Shown here piece by piece: positions 25,517 through 36,309 of a DNA stretch of 64,000 nucleotides. Within the stretch, counting starts at the first letter, position 1, and every line of letters begins with the position of its first letter. The stretch is from Rhodamnia argentea. Lineage: Eukaryota > Streptophyta > Magnoliopsida > Myrtales > Myrtaceae. Under the pieces are notes generated by a model that saw nothing but the letters and a program-made list of their open reading frames with translations, was not told the origin of the DNA and ran no database searches. The stretch is from positions 32,532,494 to 32,596,493 of the forward strand of contig NC_063152.1 of assembly GCF_020921035.1 (NCBI RefSeq), read 5' to 3'. A program made the translations under genes and the position numbers.

Positions 25517-28500
25517 ATGAATCACTCTGGAGTAGCCTGTGACAAAAAAACAGCTTCCTTCGAAGTCGTGAAGGACCGTAATGGGATAGACCAGGTCGTG
25601 CTTCAGAATTCTCGCGGGGCTTCAGCCCGGGTTAGACCTTTTTGACTTTCTTGATGAACCGCTGCTCCATTCTTTTTTTTTTGGCACTTGAGCGTTACTT
25701 GGTCATTCTCTTTTTAACGTTCCTGAAGATATCTAGTTGAAAAAACTCAAAGAAGGTTAAGTCGATAAGGTTCGGGCATGTCGGAGAATACACTTGAGTC
25801 TCGATTGCCCTTATCGGGGCAAAATTATCTGGATATCCGTGTCAAAAGGTTCTTGGAATATGACAGAAGTTCATGAACAATTTTTGTTTCCTTTCAACTT
25901 CTTAGACCCAAGAAATTGGCACCAGCATATGACATGCTGCACATTGCAAGTCATAGCTTACCATGCTTATTCTTATATTATCTTTCAGGTTAGTTTGCAT
26001 GGAGGGCAAGTTCTTTCATGGAAGACTGACCATGGAGAGGAACTATTGTTCATTAGCAGTAAGGTGAATGATTTTGATAGTAATTCGTTCTTCAATGTAT
26101 GGATACTTTCATGTATACTTTTATTAGCTAGATCTCTATTTGTTTAATTTTGAAAAAATTTAATATTACTTGAATACGCTATAATTTCATGATGTCAAGA
26201 TACAGCAAACAATTTTTTAAGGTCTCATGAAATTGTATTTTATCCCCTCTTACTTATCAGGTTCTGAGGAACTTGTTTTCCGATGCGTTTTGATTAAGTC
26301 GTTGCTTTTTCTGGCTGAGTTTGAAACTGCCTAAGTTGTTGAGTGCTCGCTTCTCATCCTTATTTCTGTCCTCTTTCCACCTTGATTTTGTTAAAATAGG
26401 CAATCTTTAAGCCACCAACCCCAGTACGCGGAGGAATTCCAATTTGTTTCCCACAGGTATTTGTTTTTGTGCTAATGATTGCTTTGCTTCAGTAATTTGG
26501 TATACACAAGATTGACAGATTGAATTTTGAATATCAAGTTTGGAAAACGAGGATCACTGGAGCAACATGGATTTGCCAGGAACAAGATTTGGGTTATGGA
26601 TGATCATCCTCCACCACTACAGCCTAGTGACTCCAGTGGCAAATCATTTATCGACCTGCTTCTTAAACCATCTGAAGATGATCTCAGGATCTGGCCACAC
26701 GGGTAATGCCTCCTTGAACTCCTTGTATGTTCTTTCTATATACCATGGTATGTGGTTGATGTTAAGGCTAAGAAAGCGTGTACTTTGTGGAGTAATTGCT
26801 TTTGAGGACTCTATGATGATTAAGGTTTTGAGCCAGTTCTTAGGCTGCTCTTGTGCTTTGAAGCATGTCTTGTGAACTTCTGAATTTCTTTTATTTATGG
26901 TCGCATCACTAATCTGGATCCTGCTCTTCAGTTTCGAGTTTCGTCTTAGGGTGTCTTTATCGGCAAATGGGCACCTGACCTTGATATCACGTGTCAGAAA
27001 CATCAATTGCAAGCCGTTCAGTTTTTCAATGGCGTATCATACATATTTCTCCATATCTGATATCAGGTAATCAGCAGGCAGTCGTACCTACTCATTTTCT
27101 CCCTACAAATAGGACTCTTAATGACCTTCTAGTAAAAACTTCAGTGTTAGGAACAAAGATTGATGTTTTAAAGATTTAAAGTCACAAATTTAAAGCATAC
27201 TATTATGAGTTTTAAGGGTTTTTCCAGGACTTCGAATTTGTCTACTTGTAAGTGGATCCGCCACCGTATTTTTCCCTTTTATGCTGTTAAAGGTCTCTTG
27301 GCTGCATCTTTTTCACAGCTATGCGGAACAATTGTCTGCAGCTTGCAGCCTTATAATAATTTTGATGAACCCATACACTGTATGACTTCAGGTCCTCAAT
27401 GAGTACTTAAAAGCATCGACCAACATTACTACAGTGTGAAATTTAATGGACTTAAATAAGAGAAAACAGAGAATTCGCAAAATCAGTGGAAACACGGTTC
27501 AGCCAAACTCTTGTCATTACTCACTGTCTTCGTAGTGCCAGACTTATCAAGCGTTAAATTTTATTGCATGAGTGGATTTTCATGCATGTTAAGTGCCTCC
27601 GTAGTCAACGCACCCTTTTACTTGCACATGGCTGGTTATGATCATTTCTGAAGGAGCATAACGAGTAACTTCATTTATTTTCCACTAGCAGTGAAGTTAG
27701 AATTGAGGGATTGGAGACACTTGACTACCTTGACAACCTATGCGAGAAAAAGCGCTTCACAGAACAAGGAGACGCTTTAACATTTGAGTCTGAGGTAATT
27801 CTGACACGAGTGCTATTATGTAACAATTAGCAAAGCGTCTTTCATTTCCACTGTGGCCCAATAAGATACTAGATTTCCATTTAGCTACTAAATGGAATTG
27901 GGTCGAGTCAGACTGAAATTTCCAAGCTGAGCCTTCTTGTCTCAGTCAGTTTCTTTATGTTGTAGGTGGATCGGGTGTATCTTGGCTCCTCAGATACGGT
28001 TGCAATTTTTGATCATGAAAGGAAACGGACTTTCCTAATTCAAAAGGAAGGACTTCCAGATGTAGGTAAGCTTCCTTTGCATCACTGTGTGCGCCTCCTT
28101 ACCCGAGCTTAACGTGCTGCGAAGTGGGCAAAAGCCTCTCATTACTTTTCGGAGTCAGCATCAACTTTGACGTAATCTTCATTCTTGAGGGTGCCCATTT
28201 CATCAGACAATGGAAATACTAGTAAAGTTGCCTGTCAGCTGAAACAATCATATGAATCTTAACGCCGTTCATGGTCTATTCTGTCACCGACATTAGGTGC
28301 TCCTTGGTTTAGCTGCAATCAAGAAGTTATGTCATCTCAATACTCATTTCTCACGAGCTTCAGTCCTAAAACAAATTGATCAAGCTACGATTTCCTGCGT
28401 CACTTTAGTCCGTGTACCTTGGTTACCATGTCGCTTAGCTGAAAAGGAAAAAGATTTTTTTTTTATAAAAAAGTAGCATGTCCCGAATACATTACTGCGC

Positions 28501-28711
28501 CATCTAATTTTCACTGTTCTTGTGACTGCATGTCTGCACAGTGGTCTGGAATCCATGGGAGAAGAAATCCAAGTCCATGACCGATTTCGGGGACGAAGAA
28601 TACCGACAGATGCTCTGCGTCGATGGGGCAGCGATAGAGAAGCCGATCACTCTCAAGCCAGGGGAGGAATGGACAGGACGGTTGGAGCTCTCTTACGTCC
28701 CGTCAAGCTAG
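25517..28711 (+). CDS. Glucose-6-phosphate 1-epimerase (aldose 1-epimerase-like)
   Basis: Predicted cytosolic enzyme interconverting the alpha and beta anomers of glucose 6-phosphate (galactose mutarotase-like fold). Eight exons: 25517-25630, 25989-26063, 26400-26456, 26539-26702, 26932-27066, 27692-27794, 27966-28065, 28542-28711. All junctions are GT-AG with matching phases, giving 305 aa, the usual plant length. Family phrases in order are VSLHGGQVLSWK, FKPPTPVRGGIPICFPQFG, LEQHGFARN with the conserved His (about residue 92), MAYHTYFSISD, LDNLCEKKRFTEQGDAL, VVWNPWEKK and LCVDGAAIEKPITLKPGEEW. There is no signal peptide or membrane segment. The start is the first ATG after a leader with a CT/GA microsatellite and gives the expected N terminus. 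I saw no lesions. Confidence 0.95.
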
Positions 28712-28974
28712 GTCCGACGGAAGCTCGACGTCGGGTTCTGAGTGTACAATGAATAATGGAGGGGAGATGCTACAGTCTAATGACGGTCCACTGTTTTTGC
28801 TGTTGGAAGCATATCCTTGCTAAGATCAGATGTATTATTAGGACAATAAGCAGCTTCCAAAAAGGTCGTCGTTGTTCCCTGTTCGCAGAGAGTCCTTTTT
28901 CTTCTCTCAGCAGTAATGTGATGATCAGTATCAGCAAACTTTGTATGAGCATTGGCTACTTATGTACAATATAA

Positions 28975-28994
28975 TCTCTCTCTCTCTCTCTCTC
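28975..28994 (+). repeat. (TC)10 microsatellite
   Basis: A pure TC run sits between the epimerase 3' end and the tRNA gene. Confidence 0.9.
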
Positions 28995-29087
28995 ATGAAA
29001 AAAGAAGAAGTTAAATCAATGAAACAGAAGAAAGGGAGAGAATCAAAAAGGCAAAAGGTATGGCAATGCCTGAAGCTTTTCTCTGCT

Positions 29088-29159
29088 TATCAGAGCCAGG
29101 TTTCGATCCTGGGACCTGTGGGTTATGGGCCCACCACGCTTCCGCTGCGCCACTCTGAT
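29088..29159 (-). tRNA. tRNA-iMet: Initiator tRNA-Met (CAT anticodon)
   Basis: A 72-base, intronless tRNA gene for the cytosolic initiator methionine tRNA. The acceptor stem ATCAGAG pairs with CTCTGAT and the discriminator is A. The anticodon CAT is at plus coordinates 29125-29127, in loop CCCATAA. Initiator hallmarks are visible: A1:T72, C33 instead of T33, a GGG/CCC anticodon stem end, and ATCGAAA rather than TTCNAAN in the T loop. A box (TGGCGCAGCGG) and B box (GGATCGAAACC) are intact. A CAACA motif sits just upstream (29161-29165), as is typical of plant tRNA genes. The nearest Pol III T-runs are TTTT at 29056-29053 and TTTTT at 29049-29045, so the trailer is about 31 nt. The gene is convergent with the epimerase gene. 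Confidence 0.96.
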
Positions 29160-30709
29160 GTGTTGTTCCATGTGTCCAAAACATATTATTTAATGACATG
29201 AAGCTGATGACTGGATGAATGGGCCCACAAGCCCAACAATTGTGACCCAGTAGGCCCGAGGTTCGACGGCGAAATTCCCCTCCCAAACACGTAAATCCAG
29301 CCCGACATTGCCCGAGCATATCCGTTGCCGAGCCATCTTTATACACACACCCGCCATTCGCCATTTGATTTTGACTCCCAACTTCCCTATCGAATTGAAC
29401 GACACCTAACCACTTCCAAAAGGATAGAGCCTTCCCCCCGACGGGGGCGCTGCGCCCCCGACGCGACGCGACCCTCGTTCGTAGGCTGTTGTGAATGGGT
29501 TCATTTTTCATCTTCCTCCCGCGCGGCGATAAAAGAGAGCGCCTCTTGACGTTTTATGTTTGCGAATGGAATCGGCATTCTTGAACTATACGGTTTCCAA
29601 AGGTGCGTTGTTTTGAACTAGGATGGGAGCGGTTTGATTCGCGACGTGGAGCATGGTGACCCCCCGAGTGCCATAGATATATTGCACCGTCCAGCGAAAC
29701 CGTCGACGCGACGGGCGTAAAGGCGGATTGGCGAATGAACGGTTGAGAATTATGGAGGCACCGAGAGAGCTGCCGAGCGGCGCGGAGAGCCGGCGACCCT
29801 CTGATCCATTGGAAACACTGATCTTGGGCTTGTTAGTGGGCCACGAGAAGACAAGGAGGGGCCCACTCGTTTTTGGATGGTGGTCCACGGCTTGTGGTGC
29901 GGACGAGCCATGTGTTATCGTGGGCAGCTTTGTGGGTTGGTTTGCAGAGTTTGAAAGAGACGGCTACCTTTTAGGGTACACTTCCTGCATTGTTATCCCT
30001 TTTGCTCTCGGCATTTGAGGTGTCCGTGTGGCCGTAGATGAGAACAGATGGAATCGCCTGCAAATTTAGGTGCGCTTGGATTAGACTGATTCATGAGTCG
30101 GGTGGTCGGACATGCTCGCCCGCCGCCCGGACACACTTATCCATCCGTTTTGCCCGACTCGATCAGTGTTGCAATTCAAGCAACCAATCCAAGTCAAAGA
30201 GTTTCAGGCTTGACTTTACATCCGAATCCTAACAGATCTCTTGTGTGTTTCCAGTTAAGCACAAACATCAATTCTGTTCTCGGCAACTTCATTATCATTC
30301 CATTCATCGCGATGTTTAGGACTTCACGCATCGAGCATGTTTTCATAACCACCCACGCTATTTCCATTTCTCAAGATGAATCACCCTTTTTTTCTTTTTT
30401 CTTTCGTTTTCGGAGAAAACCATCTAAGTTTCCAAAAACAAGAGTACCCTTATAAAGCAAGTTTCTAGATAACCATACCCGACCCGAATTTAACTTCAAA
30501 CATATATTATTAATGAGGTCGGAATCGTCTATAAGCTAAAGCAACCGGTCCTATTTTCTGTCCAAAAATTACCTACGACCATTTTCCAACAACGTCAGAT
30601 CTCAAACAGCTACCCTCACTCACCAAAACCTCGCCCTAGTTTTACCCACCTTCAATTCCAAACAATCTCTACTTCACTTCTAATCTAATCTTACTCCAAT
30701 TCGATCCGT
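29160..30709. other. Intergenic, locally GC-rich, no supported gene
   Basis: Several frames are open here (for example around 29728-30018 and 30093-30455 on the plus strand), but none carries a recognisable domain or a consistent exon structure. The stretch is GC-richer than the flanks and includes a perfect GC-only hairpin at 29442-29460. Confidence 0.5.
29442..29460. repeat. Perfect 9-bp GC-only inverted repeat
   Basis: CGGGGGCGC and GCGCCCCCG are separated by a single T, inside a wider C/G-rich patch. Confidence 0.9.
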
Positions 30710-31090
30710 TCAACATCCGCTTGAGACCTTAAAGAAACGAACGGTTTTGCTGATTTCAGAAAGTATCGATCTCTTAGCGCGCACTCGAGATCTTGCGGGA
30801 CCGCCGGCTATTGCTCCATAAGCTCGAGCCCCGTCGATGAAGGCTGCGGCTTGATCATCACGCGAGCTGAACTTTATCCCGAGATTAAAAGGAGCGAAAA
30901 TATCTGAACTCAGAATCTCATGCTCCGACACGGGTCCGAGGCGTGCGCGCCTGCGCTGCAAAAAGGAAACAATGATAAAATAGAAGAAAAGAAGCAGCCA
31001 AAGAATTTTAGGACCAATGCGCCTGATTAGTCTCCATCACCATGATCGTAAATCCCCATTGCCACTGTCCACATCAGCATCTGCTTTCAT
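30710..31090 (-). pseudogene. Unrecognised membrane-protein-like ORF with an in-frame TGA
   Basis: Reading minus from an ATG at 31088-31090, the frame gives 17 codons (MKADADVDSGNGDLRSW), then TGA at 31037-31039, then about 108 more open codons in the same frame to a stop at about 30709. The second part has one strong hydrophobic segment (ILWLLLFFYFIIVSFL) followed by a basic stop-transfer RRRAR and a hydrophilic tail of mixed composition (SEHEILSSDIF, AFIDGARAYGA). I do not recognise the family. It could be a small single-pass protein gene broken by the TGA, part of a spliced gene (TTTTTGCAG at 30960-30968 is acceptor-like), or chance. Codon content looks more coding-like than the surroundings. 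Confidence 0.25.
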
Positions 31091-33706
31091 TAGGATCCAA
31101 ACCAGAAATGGGAAAGAAGAAGAAGAAGAAAGTAAGTGGATGTTCACGAAACTTAAAATGACTATTTTTTTTTTTTTGTAGATTATGTAAACTTCAAAAT
31201 AAAGTTTTCCAATTTCTTCGTTACTTTTTGAAAAATCAAACTGCTACTTTTTTTTCTAATCCCGACGAGCCATTCCAGATTTTCAAACTATAATTATTGT
31301 AGGAAGAATTTTAAATAAGAGTCCGAAATGCTTTACTTTCTTAAATAAGGGTTGAGAGTGGATCTTATTTCAAATAAAGACCTGAAGTGCCTCTTTGTTT
31401 CAAATAAGGGATTGACCAAGGGCATTTTCGGCATTTTATTCTTTTTCTTTGTTGTCGATAGCGATGCGACCCTTGCCCATATCCGGCAAGGGTCGTCCCC
31501 GCTCGATTTGGCGAGGGCGGCTCTCGCCGGCCACAGGCGAGAGCATTTCAAGTGCTTATTTGAAATAATATTAACTACATACTCTTATTTGATAAAATGA
31601 GAGCTATTCATATTCTTATTTGAAATTCTTCTTTTACTATATGAATGAAAAAGCCTGGACAAAAGGCTCGGTCGCTGCCAAAAAAAGACATTGAAAAAGA
31701 GGGAAAAAGCGAGGTGATGATCCGCAAGTTATGTGGAAAATCTTTGGACCAACGCGGTTTGCCAGGCCGGATAGGTTGAAAAAGCTTTAGGGATCTCTCC
31801 CTCCATCTCTTCTTCAAAATTGAACCAAGCATGCAAGAAAAAAAGGTGAAAAGTTAGATCCGAAATTTACTTTTAAGGAAAATTGTTTTTCACTCTAGGG
31901 TTACACTGCTTAAAACAACTTCATATTCCCGAAGGACGAGTTTCATCTTTCAAATTCAATATAAAGCATTTAAAGTTTGAATCGAATGATAGTAAACAGA
32001 ATCCGAATCGAATAGACGCTTTGGTATCAATTGAATTGGAGGTGTAACTTTGTTTCAAAACATCTTCAAATTGAAACAAAAACGGGATCCAACTTTGAAA
32101 AAAGAGGTCCTTTTCTATTGGATGATTTCTCAAGAAATTATTCCGGGCAGTCTTATTTATATTTTTCTAATTCAAGAAGCTCACAAAGCGAAGACCTTAC
32201 TTACTTTCTTTCTTCTTCTTTTTTTTGGGGCAAACTCCAACCGCCTTTGCCTGCTAAGATGAACGACGCAAACTCTATCTTCACTCACGGTGCGATGCGC
32301 TTGCTGCTCGATTTTTTGTTTTTGACAAACGACGTTTTCAGCGTCGAAACTCGAGCGACCATGGTGATTAAGAAAACTACAAAGTTCATTTACGAAAATA
32401 ATTTCGAATTTTTTTTTATTATGATTAATTCTGTCCACCACCGCCGACGACAAATGCTGCCCATATTAAGAATGTTAAGCCCACACAAAAATTTCTCCAA
32501 AATGACAAAACATTAATTCAATCTTCAGACCTCCCTTACTTCTTACTTGTCAACAATAATTAATCACGCAGGAAACCGCCCCGCTTTCGATGCCTAGGAA
32601 CGTGCCACGTCACCACCCCCAACAAACACAACCTCTCTTTCTCTAATCTCTAGTCACAACTGTCACATGTCGCGAGTCGCAGGAGCAGCACGAGCAACAG
32701 TGTCCCGAGCATCCATGGAAATCGCATAAGTAGGCGCTCTCTCCACTCTCATTTAATGCGTCCCTCCTCCTCCTCCTCCTGTCGGTTACTCGCGAAACCG
32801 ATGAAGGACGAGGCCATTGATGACACAGAGCCGTTGCGCGCCTGAACTCGGCCACCCGCATTCGCTCCTCCGCCGCTCGCGCCCCGATTCCTCGTCCTCC
32901 CCTCCGCGCTCCCACTTCGCAGGTCCGCTCCCTCTCTCTCTCCGAGTAGTGACAGAAGGTGCGCCTCGAGAGGTTGTGCTCTCTGCGTGCTGTTCTTCTC
33001 GAGGTCGTCGCCCTCTTCTTCGAGTGATTTAGCCACCCGTTGAGCCGTTCTCGGCAGGTGGGTCGACTCGGCGCATCGTCGCGGGTCCGGGAACGAGTCG
33101 AGGTAGCGTGGGCTGTGATTCGGTTGAGTTGATCCTCGAGCTTCTTGGCGAGATTCCGGTTTGGAGGAGGAGGTGATTCGCGGAATGAAGCGGTTCTTCT
33201 TCGTTCAAATCTGAAAAAAAAAAAAGCGAGAAAGCGAGGTTTGCGAGTTCCGCTTTACTTTACTCCTTACGAGCATTCTTTTTGTCCATTTCTCCTTTCG
33301 CGTTTCTTTTACTTTTCGCACCTCCTCAGAGTTGCTCGGTTTTCAACGGAGTGAGCTTTTTCTGGGTCTCCTCCTCACGAGAAACTCTCGATTTCGCCAT
33401 CCTCATGAAAAGCTAGAGAACAAAAAGAAGCTCGGTTTCTGGGGTTGTGTAGACTTTAGTTTGCAAGATTTAAAAAAACATTACTTTTGACCGCCCTGCA
33501 TTGTTCAAAGGCTGCTAGTTCTTTATGCATAAATATCGACTCAGTCACGACTTTCTTGGAATCTGAATTTTTTTCCCCTCGCTTTTTCTTTGAAATGCTT
33601 GTCGCTTCACGCTTGAATTTAGGGTTCGTCTCGGCCTAAAACCATTGGTGTGGAAGGACGAGTGGTGGGTATTCCAGAAACAGCTCTGGTTAGCGAAGGG
33701 AGGATA
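31091..33706. other. Intergenic region and probable leader of the receptor-like kinase gene
   Basis: It holds a MITE-like inverted repeat (31301-31632), AT-rich DNA to about 32600, then a GC- and CT-rich stretch (about 32730-33160) that is probably promoter or 5' untranslated region of the downstream kinase gene. Donor-like GCAG/GTGGGT near 33058 hints at a 5' UTR intron, but this is unproven. Reading frames here show no domains. Confidence 0.5.
31301..31632. mobile_element. MITE-like inverted repeat with GC-rich core
   Basis: The left arm is AGGAAGAATTTTAAATAAGA and the inverted right arm reads AGAAGAATTTCAAATAAGA; further TTCAAATAAG words repeat inward on both sides. The core around 31470-31545 contains complementary CCTTGCC / GGCAAGG and GCGAGGGC / GGCGAGAG blocks. 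No coding capacity, and no clear target duplication. Confidence 0.7.
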
Positions 33707-36309
33707 ATGGATGCTCTCTGCATCTTGTCTTCAGTTTTGCTTGTTGGCGGGAGCTTGTTACGAGCAAATGCAGACTTGGTAGGTGATAAGCAGGCCCTGC
33801 TTGATTTTGCCGAGAATTTACCACACTCTCGGTATCTCAACTGGACCGAGGGTTCCCCTGTTTGCAGCAACTGGATTGGAGTGACTTGCGATAAAGATGG
33901 GTCCAAGGTAATAGCCTTGAGATTACCTGGCGTTGGATTTCACGGCCCGATTCCAGCCGATACACTCGGCCGCCTTTCGAATTTGCAGATCCTTAGTCTC
34001 CGATCGAATGCTATAACCGGGAATTTTCCTTCCGATTTCGCAAACTTGAAGAACTTGTCGTATCTCTATCTTCAGTCCAACAATTTCGCCGGTCCTTTGC
34101 CTCAGGACTTTTCAGTTTGGAAGAACTTGACTATTGTGAATCTTTCCAACAATGCCTTCAATGGAAGTATCCCTTCTTCGCTCATGACCTTGACTCAGCT
34201 AGCTGGTTTGAATCTTGCCGATAATCTCCTTTCTGGCGAGATTCCTGATCTCCAAATGCCCCACCTGCAGCTGTTAAATTTGTCTAATAATAATCTGCAT
34301 GGTCGTGTTCCAAAGTCACTTGAGAGATTTCCTAGCTCAGTTTTTGCTGGAAATGACCTTTCCTTTCAAAATTCTACTCCCCATCCTTCTCCTTTTATTT
34401 CACCTTCTTCTGGACTTCATCTTAGGTCCAAGAATCCTAGGATGCTTAACGGCACAGCACTATTAGCGATCGTCATTGCAGGTTGTGTCGTGGCACTTGC
34501 TTTAGTGGGCATTCTTATTTTCATTTGTTGCTTGAAAAGGAAAGGTGAAGAAAAGTATTCAGGGAAGTTGCACAAGGTAAGAATGTCGCCTGAGAAAGCT
34601 ATTTCAAGTAGTCAAGATGCAAACAATAGGCTGGTTTTCTTTGAGGGATGTAACTATGCATTTGATTTGGAAGACTTGTTGAGGGCTTCTGCTGAAGTAC
34701 TTGGAAAGGGGACTTTCGGTATATCTTACAGGGCTATTTTAGAGGATGCAGTGACTGTAGTGGTCAAGAGGTTGAAGGAGGTTAGTGCTGGTAAGAGAGA
34801 ATTTGAGCAACAGATGGAAATTGTTGGGGGCATTAGGCATGAAAACATTGTTGAGCTGAAGGCTTATTACTACTCCAAAGATGAGAAGTTAATGGTGTAT
34901 GATTACTACAGTCAGGGGGGCCTCTCCACTCTTTTACACGGTATGCTTCTTGCTTGCACAGTTTTTCATTGCATCCACTTTACTTCGGTTGGTTTAGGAA
35001 TTTCCTGGTGTTGCAATCTTCTCACTATGAGCATGTCTTATTTGCATATTCAACTTGTTGAGAGGTTTATGTGGTCAAATTTTCCTGTTCTGATGCTGAC
35101 TGCTAGTTAGCGTGTTTCCACCAATATGGGGAACTAATGACTAAAGGGTATATATCATCTACAAGACATGGAATATATGGCTTATTGCAGTTAACAAGGC
35201 TACCTAATATAATCTGCTCAACATTTCTAGTGTCTAGGAATGTTCTCCATTGAAGATTTTTGGGTAGAAAGGAAATGATGTGGAGAGAGAAAGATTGAAT
35301 TTGTGGATAATATAGTCTACACTTGTGATTTATTACAATATCAAATGTTGGTTTGCTCAACAGGTCCGTAAAACTTTTATTTCCTTTGACAGAAAAAACT
35401 TGTCGATGTTATGGCGATGCCATTAAGTGATGCAATTACCGTCCAGTATAGTTTTCTCAATGACACAATCTGCCTCATTTGCATAATCCATGAATCAAAT
35501 AGCTATGCAGATACTAATTTCATTGGTTTTGATCTTATAGTTAAACCTTTTGCACTGTCCTGGTGGGATAAAAAATACCGCTATTTTATTTTCTTGAGAG
35601 TTGAAATTTCCCCAGGGGTTTTACCACCCATTGCCTTTGCAACTTTTCAGGTAAGATAGGCGAGGATAGGTCCCCTCTAGATTGGGATACTAGAATGAGA
35701 ATAGCCCTTGGGGCAGCTAGAGGCATAGCTCGTGTCCATTTGGAGAACAACGGGAGACTTGTACACGGAAACATCAAGTCATCTAACATCCTTATCAACC
35801 CACAACAGTATGGCTGCATTTCTGATCTTGGTCTGGCTGCTGTAATGAGTTCCCTACCTCCCCCCATTTCCCGAGCTGCTGGTTACCGAGCACCAGAAGT
35901 GACAGACACTCGTAAAGCAGGACAGCCATCGGATGTCTACAGCTTCGGAGTCATCTTGCTGGAACTGTTAACTGGGAAATCTCCCGTTCATGCTACAGGC
36001 TACGGTGAAATGGTGCACTTGGTGAGGTGGGTCCATTCAGTGGTGCGAGAAGAGTGGACAGCCGAAGTATTCGATATAGAGCTGATGAGGTATCCAAATA
36101 TCGAGGAGGAATTGGTGGAGATGTTGCAGATAGCAATGGCCTGCGTCGTCAGGATGCCGGATCAGAGACCTAAGATGGCTGATGTGGTGAAAATGATAGA
36201 GAATGTCCGGTGCGTCGAAACCAACAATCGGCCTCCCTCTGAAAATAGATCCGAAAGATCATCTCCATTGCAACTGGCTGTTAGGTCCGGTCCTGTGCCC
36301 CTACAATGA
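33707..36309 (+). CDS. LRR receptor-like protein, predicted inactive kinase (At4g23740-like)
   Basis: Plasma-membrane receptor-like protein of the LRR-III type, presumably acting as a scaffold or co-receptor. Two exons, 33707-34940 and 35651-36309 (phase 1 intron, GT-AG), give 630 aa. In order: signal peptide (about 1-24, ending RANADL); N-terminal LRR cap with the paired-Cys motif NWIGVTC; about five LRRs (residues about 70-200, [37 protein letters not shown]); a membrane helix from about 250 ([15 protein letters not shown]) with stop-transfer CCLKRKG; and the kinase domain. The Gly loop GKGTFG (333-338) and Lys354 in VVVKRLKEV are kept. The catalytic HRD is HGN (450-452), so the catalytic Asp is missing, and DFG is DLG (470-472). 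This is the normal state in this subfamily, so it is a predicted pseudokinase, not a damaged gene. The start is the first ATG that yields a signal peptide. Confidence 0.95.

Noticed and set aside
29011..29511. 166-codon minus-strand frame
   Set aside because: It runs straight through the initiator tRNA gene and has no domain; treated as chance.
32643..33040. Several frames in the GC-rich DNA before the receptor-like kinase gene
   Set aside because: Arg/Ser-rich composition from CT/GA content; more likely promoter or untranslated leader.
33650..33706. In-frame upstream extension of the receptor-like kinase
   Set aside because: It begins at GTG, not ATG; starting at 33707 yields a normal signal peptide.
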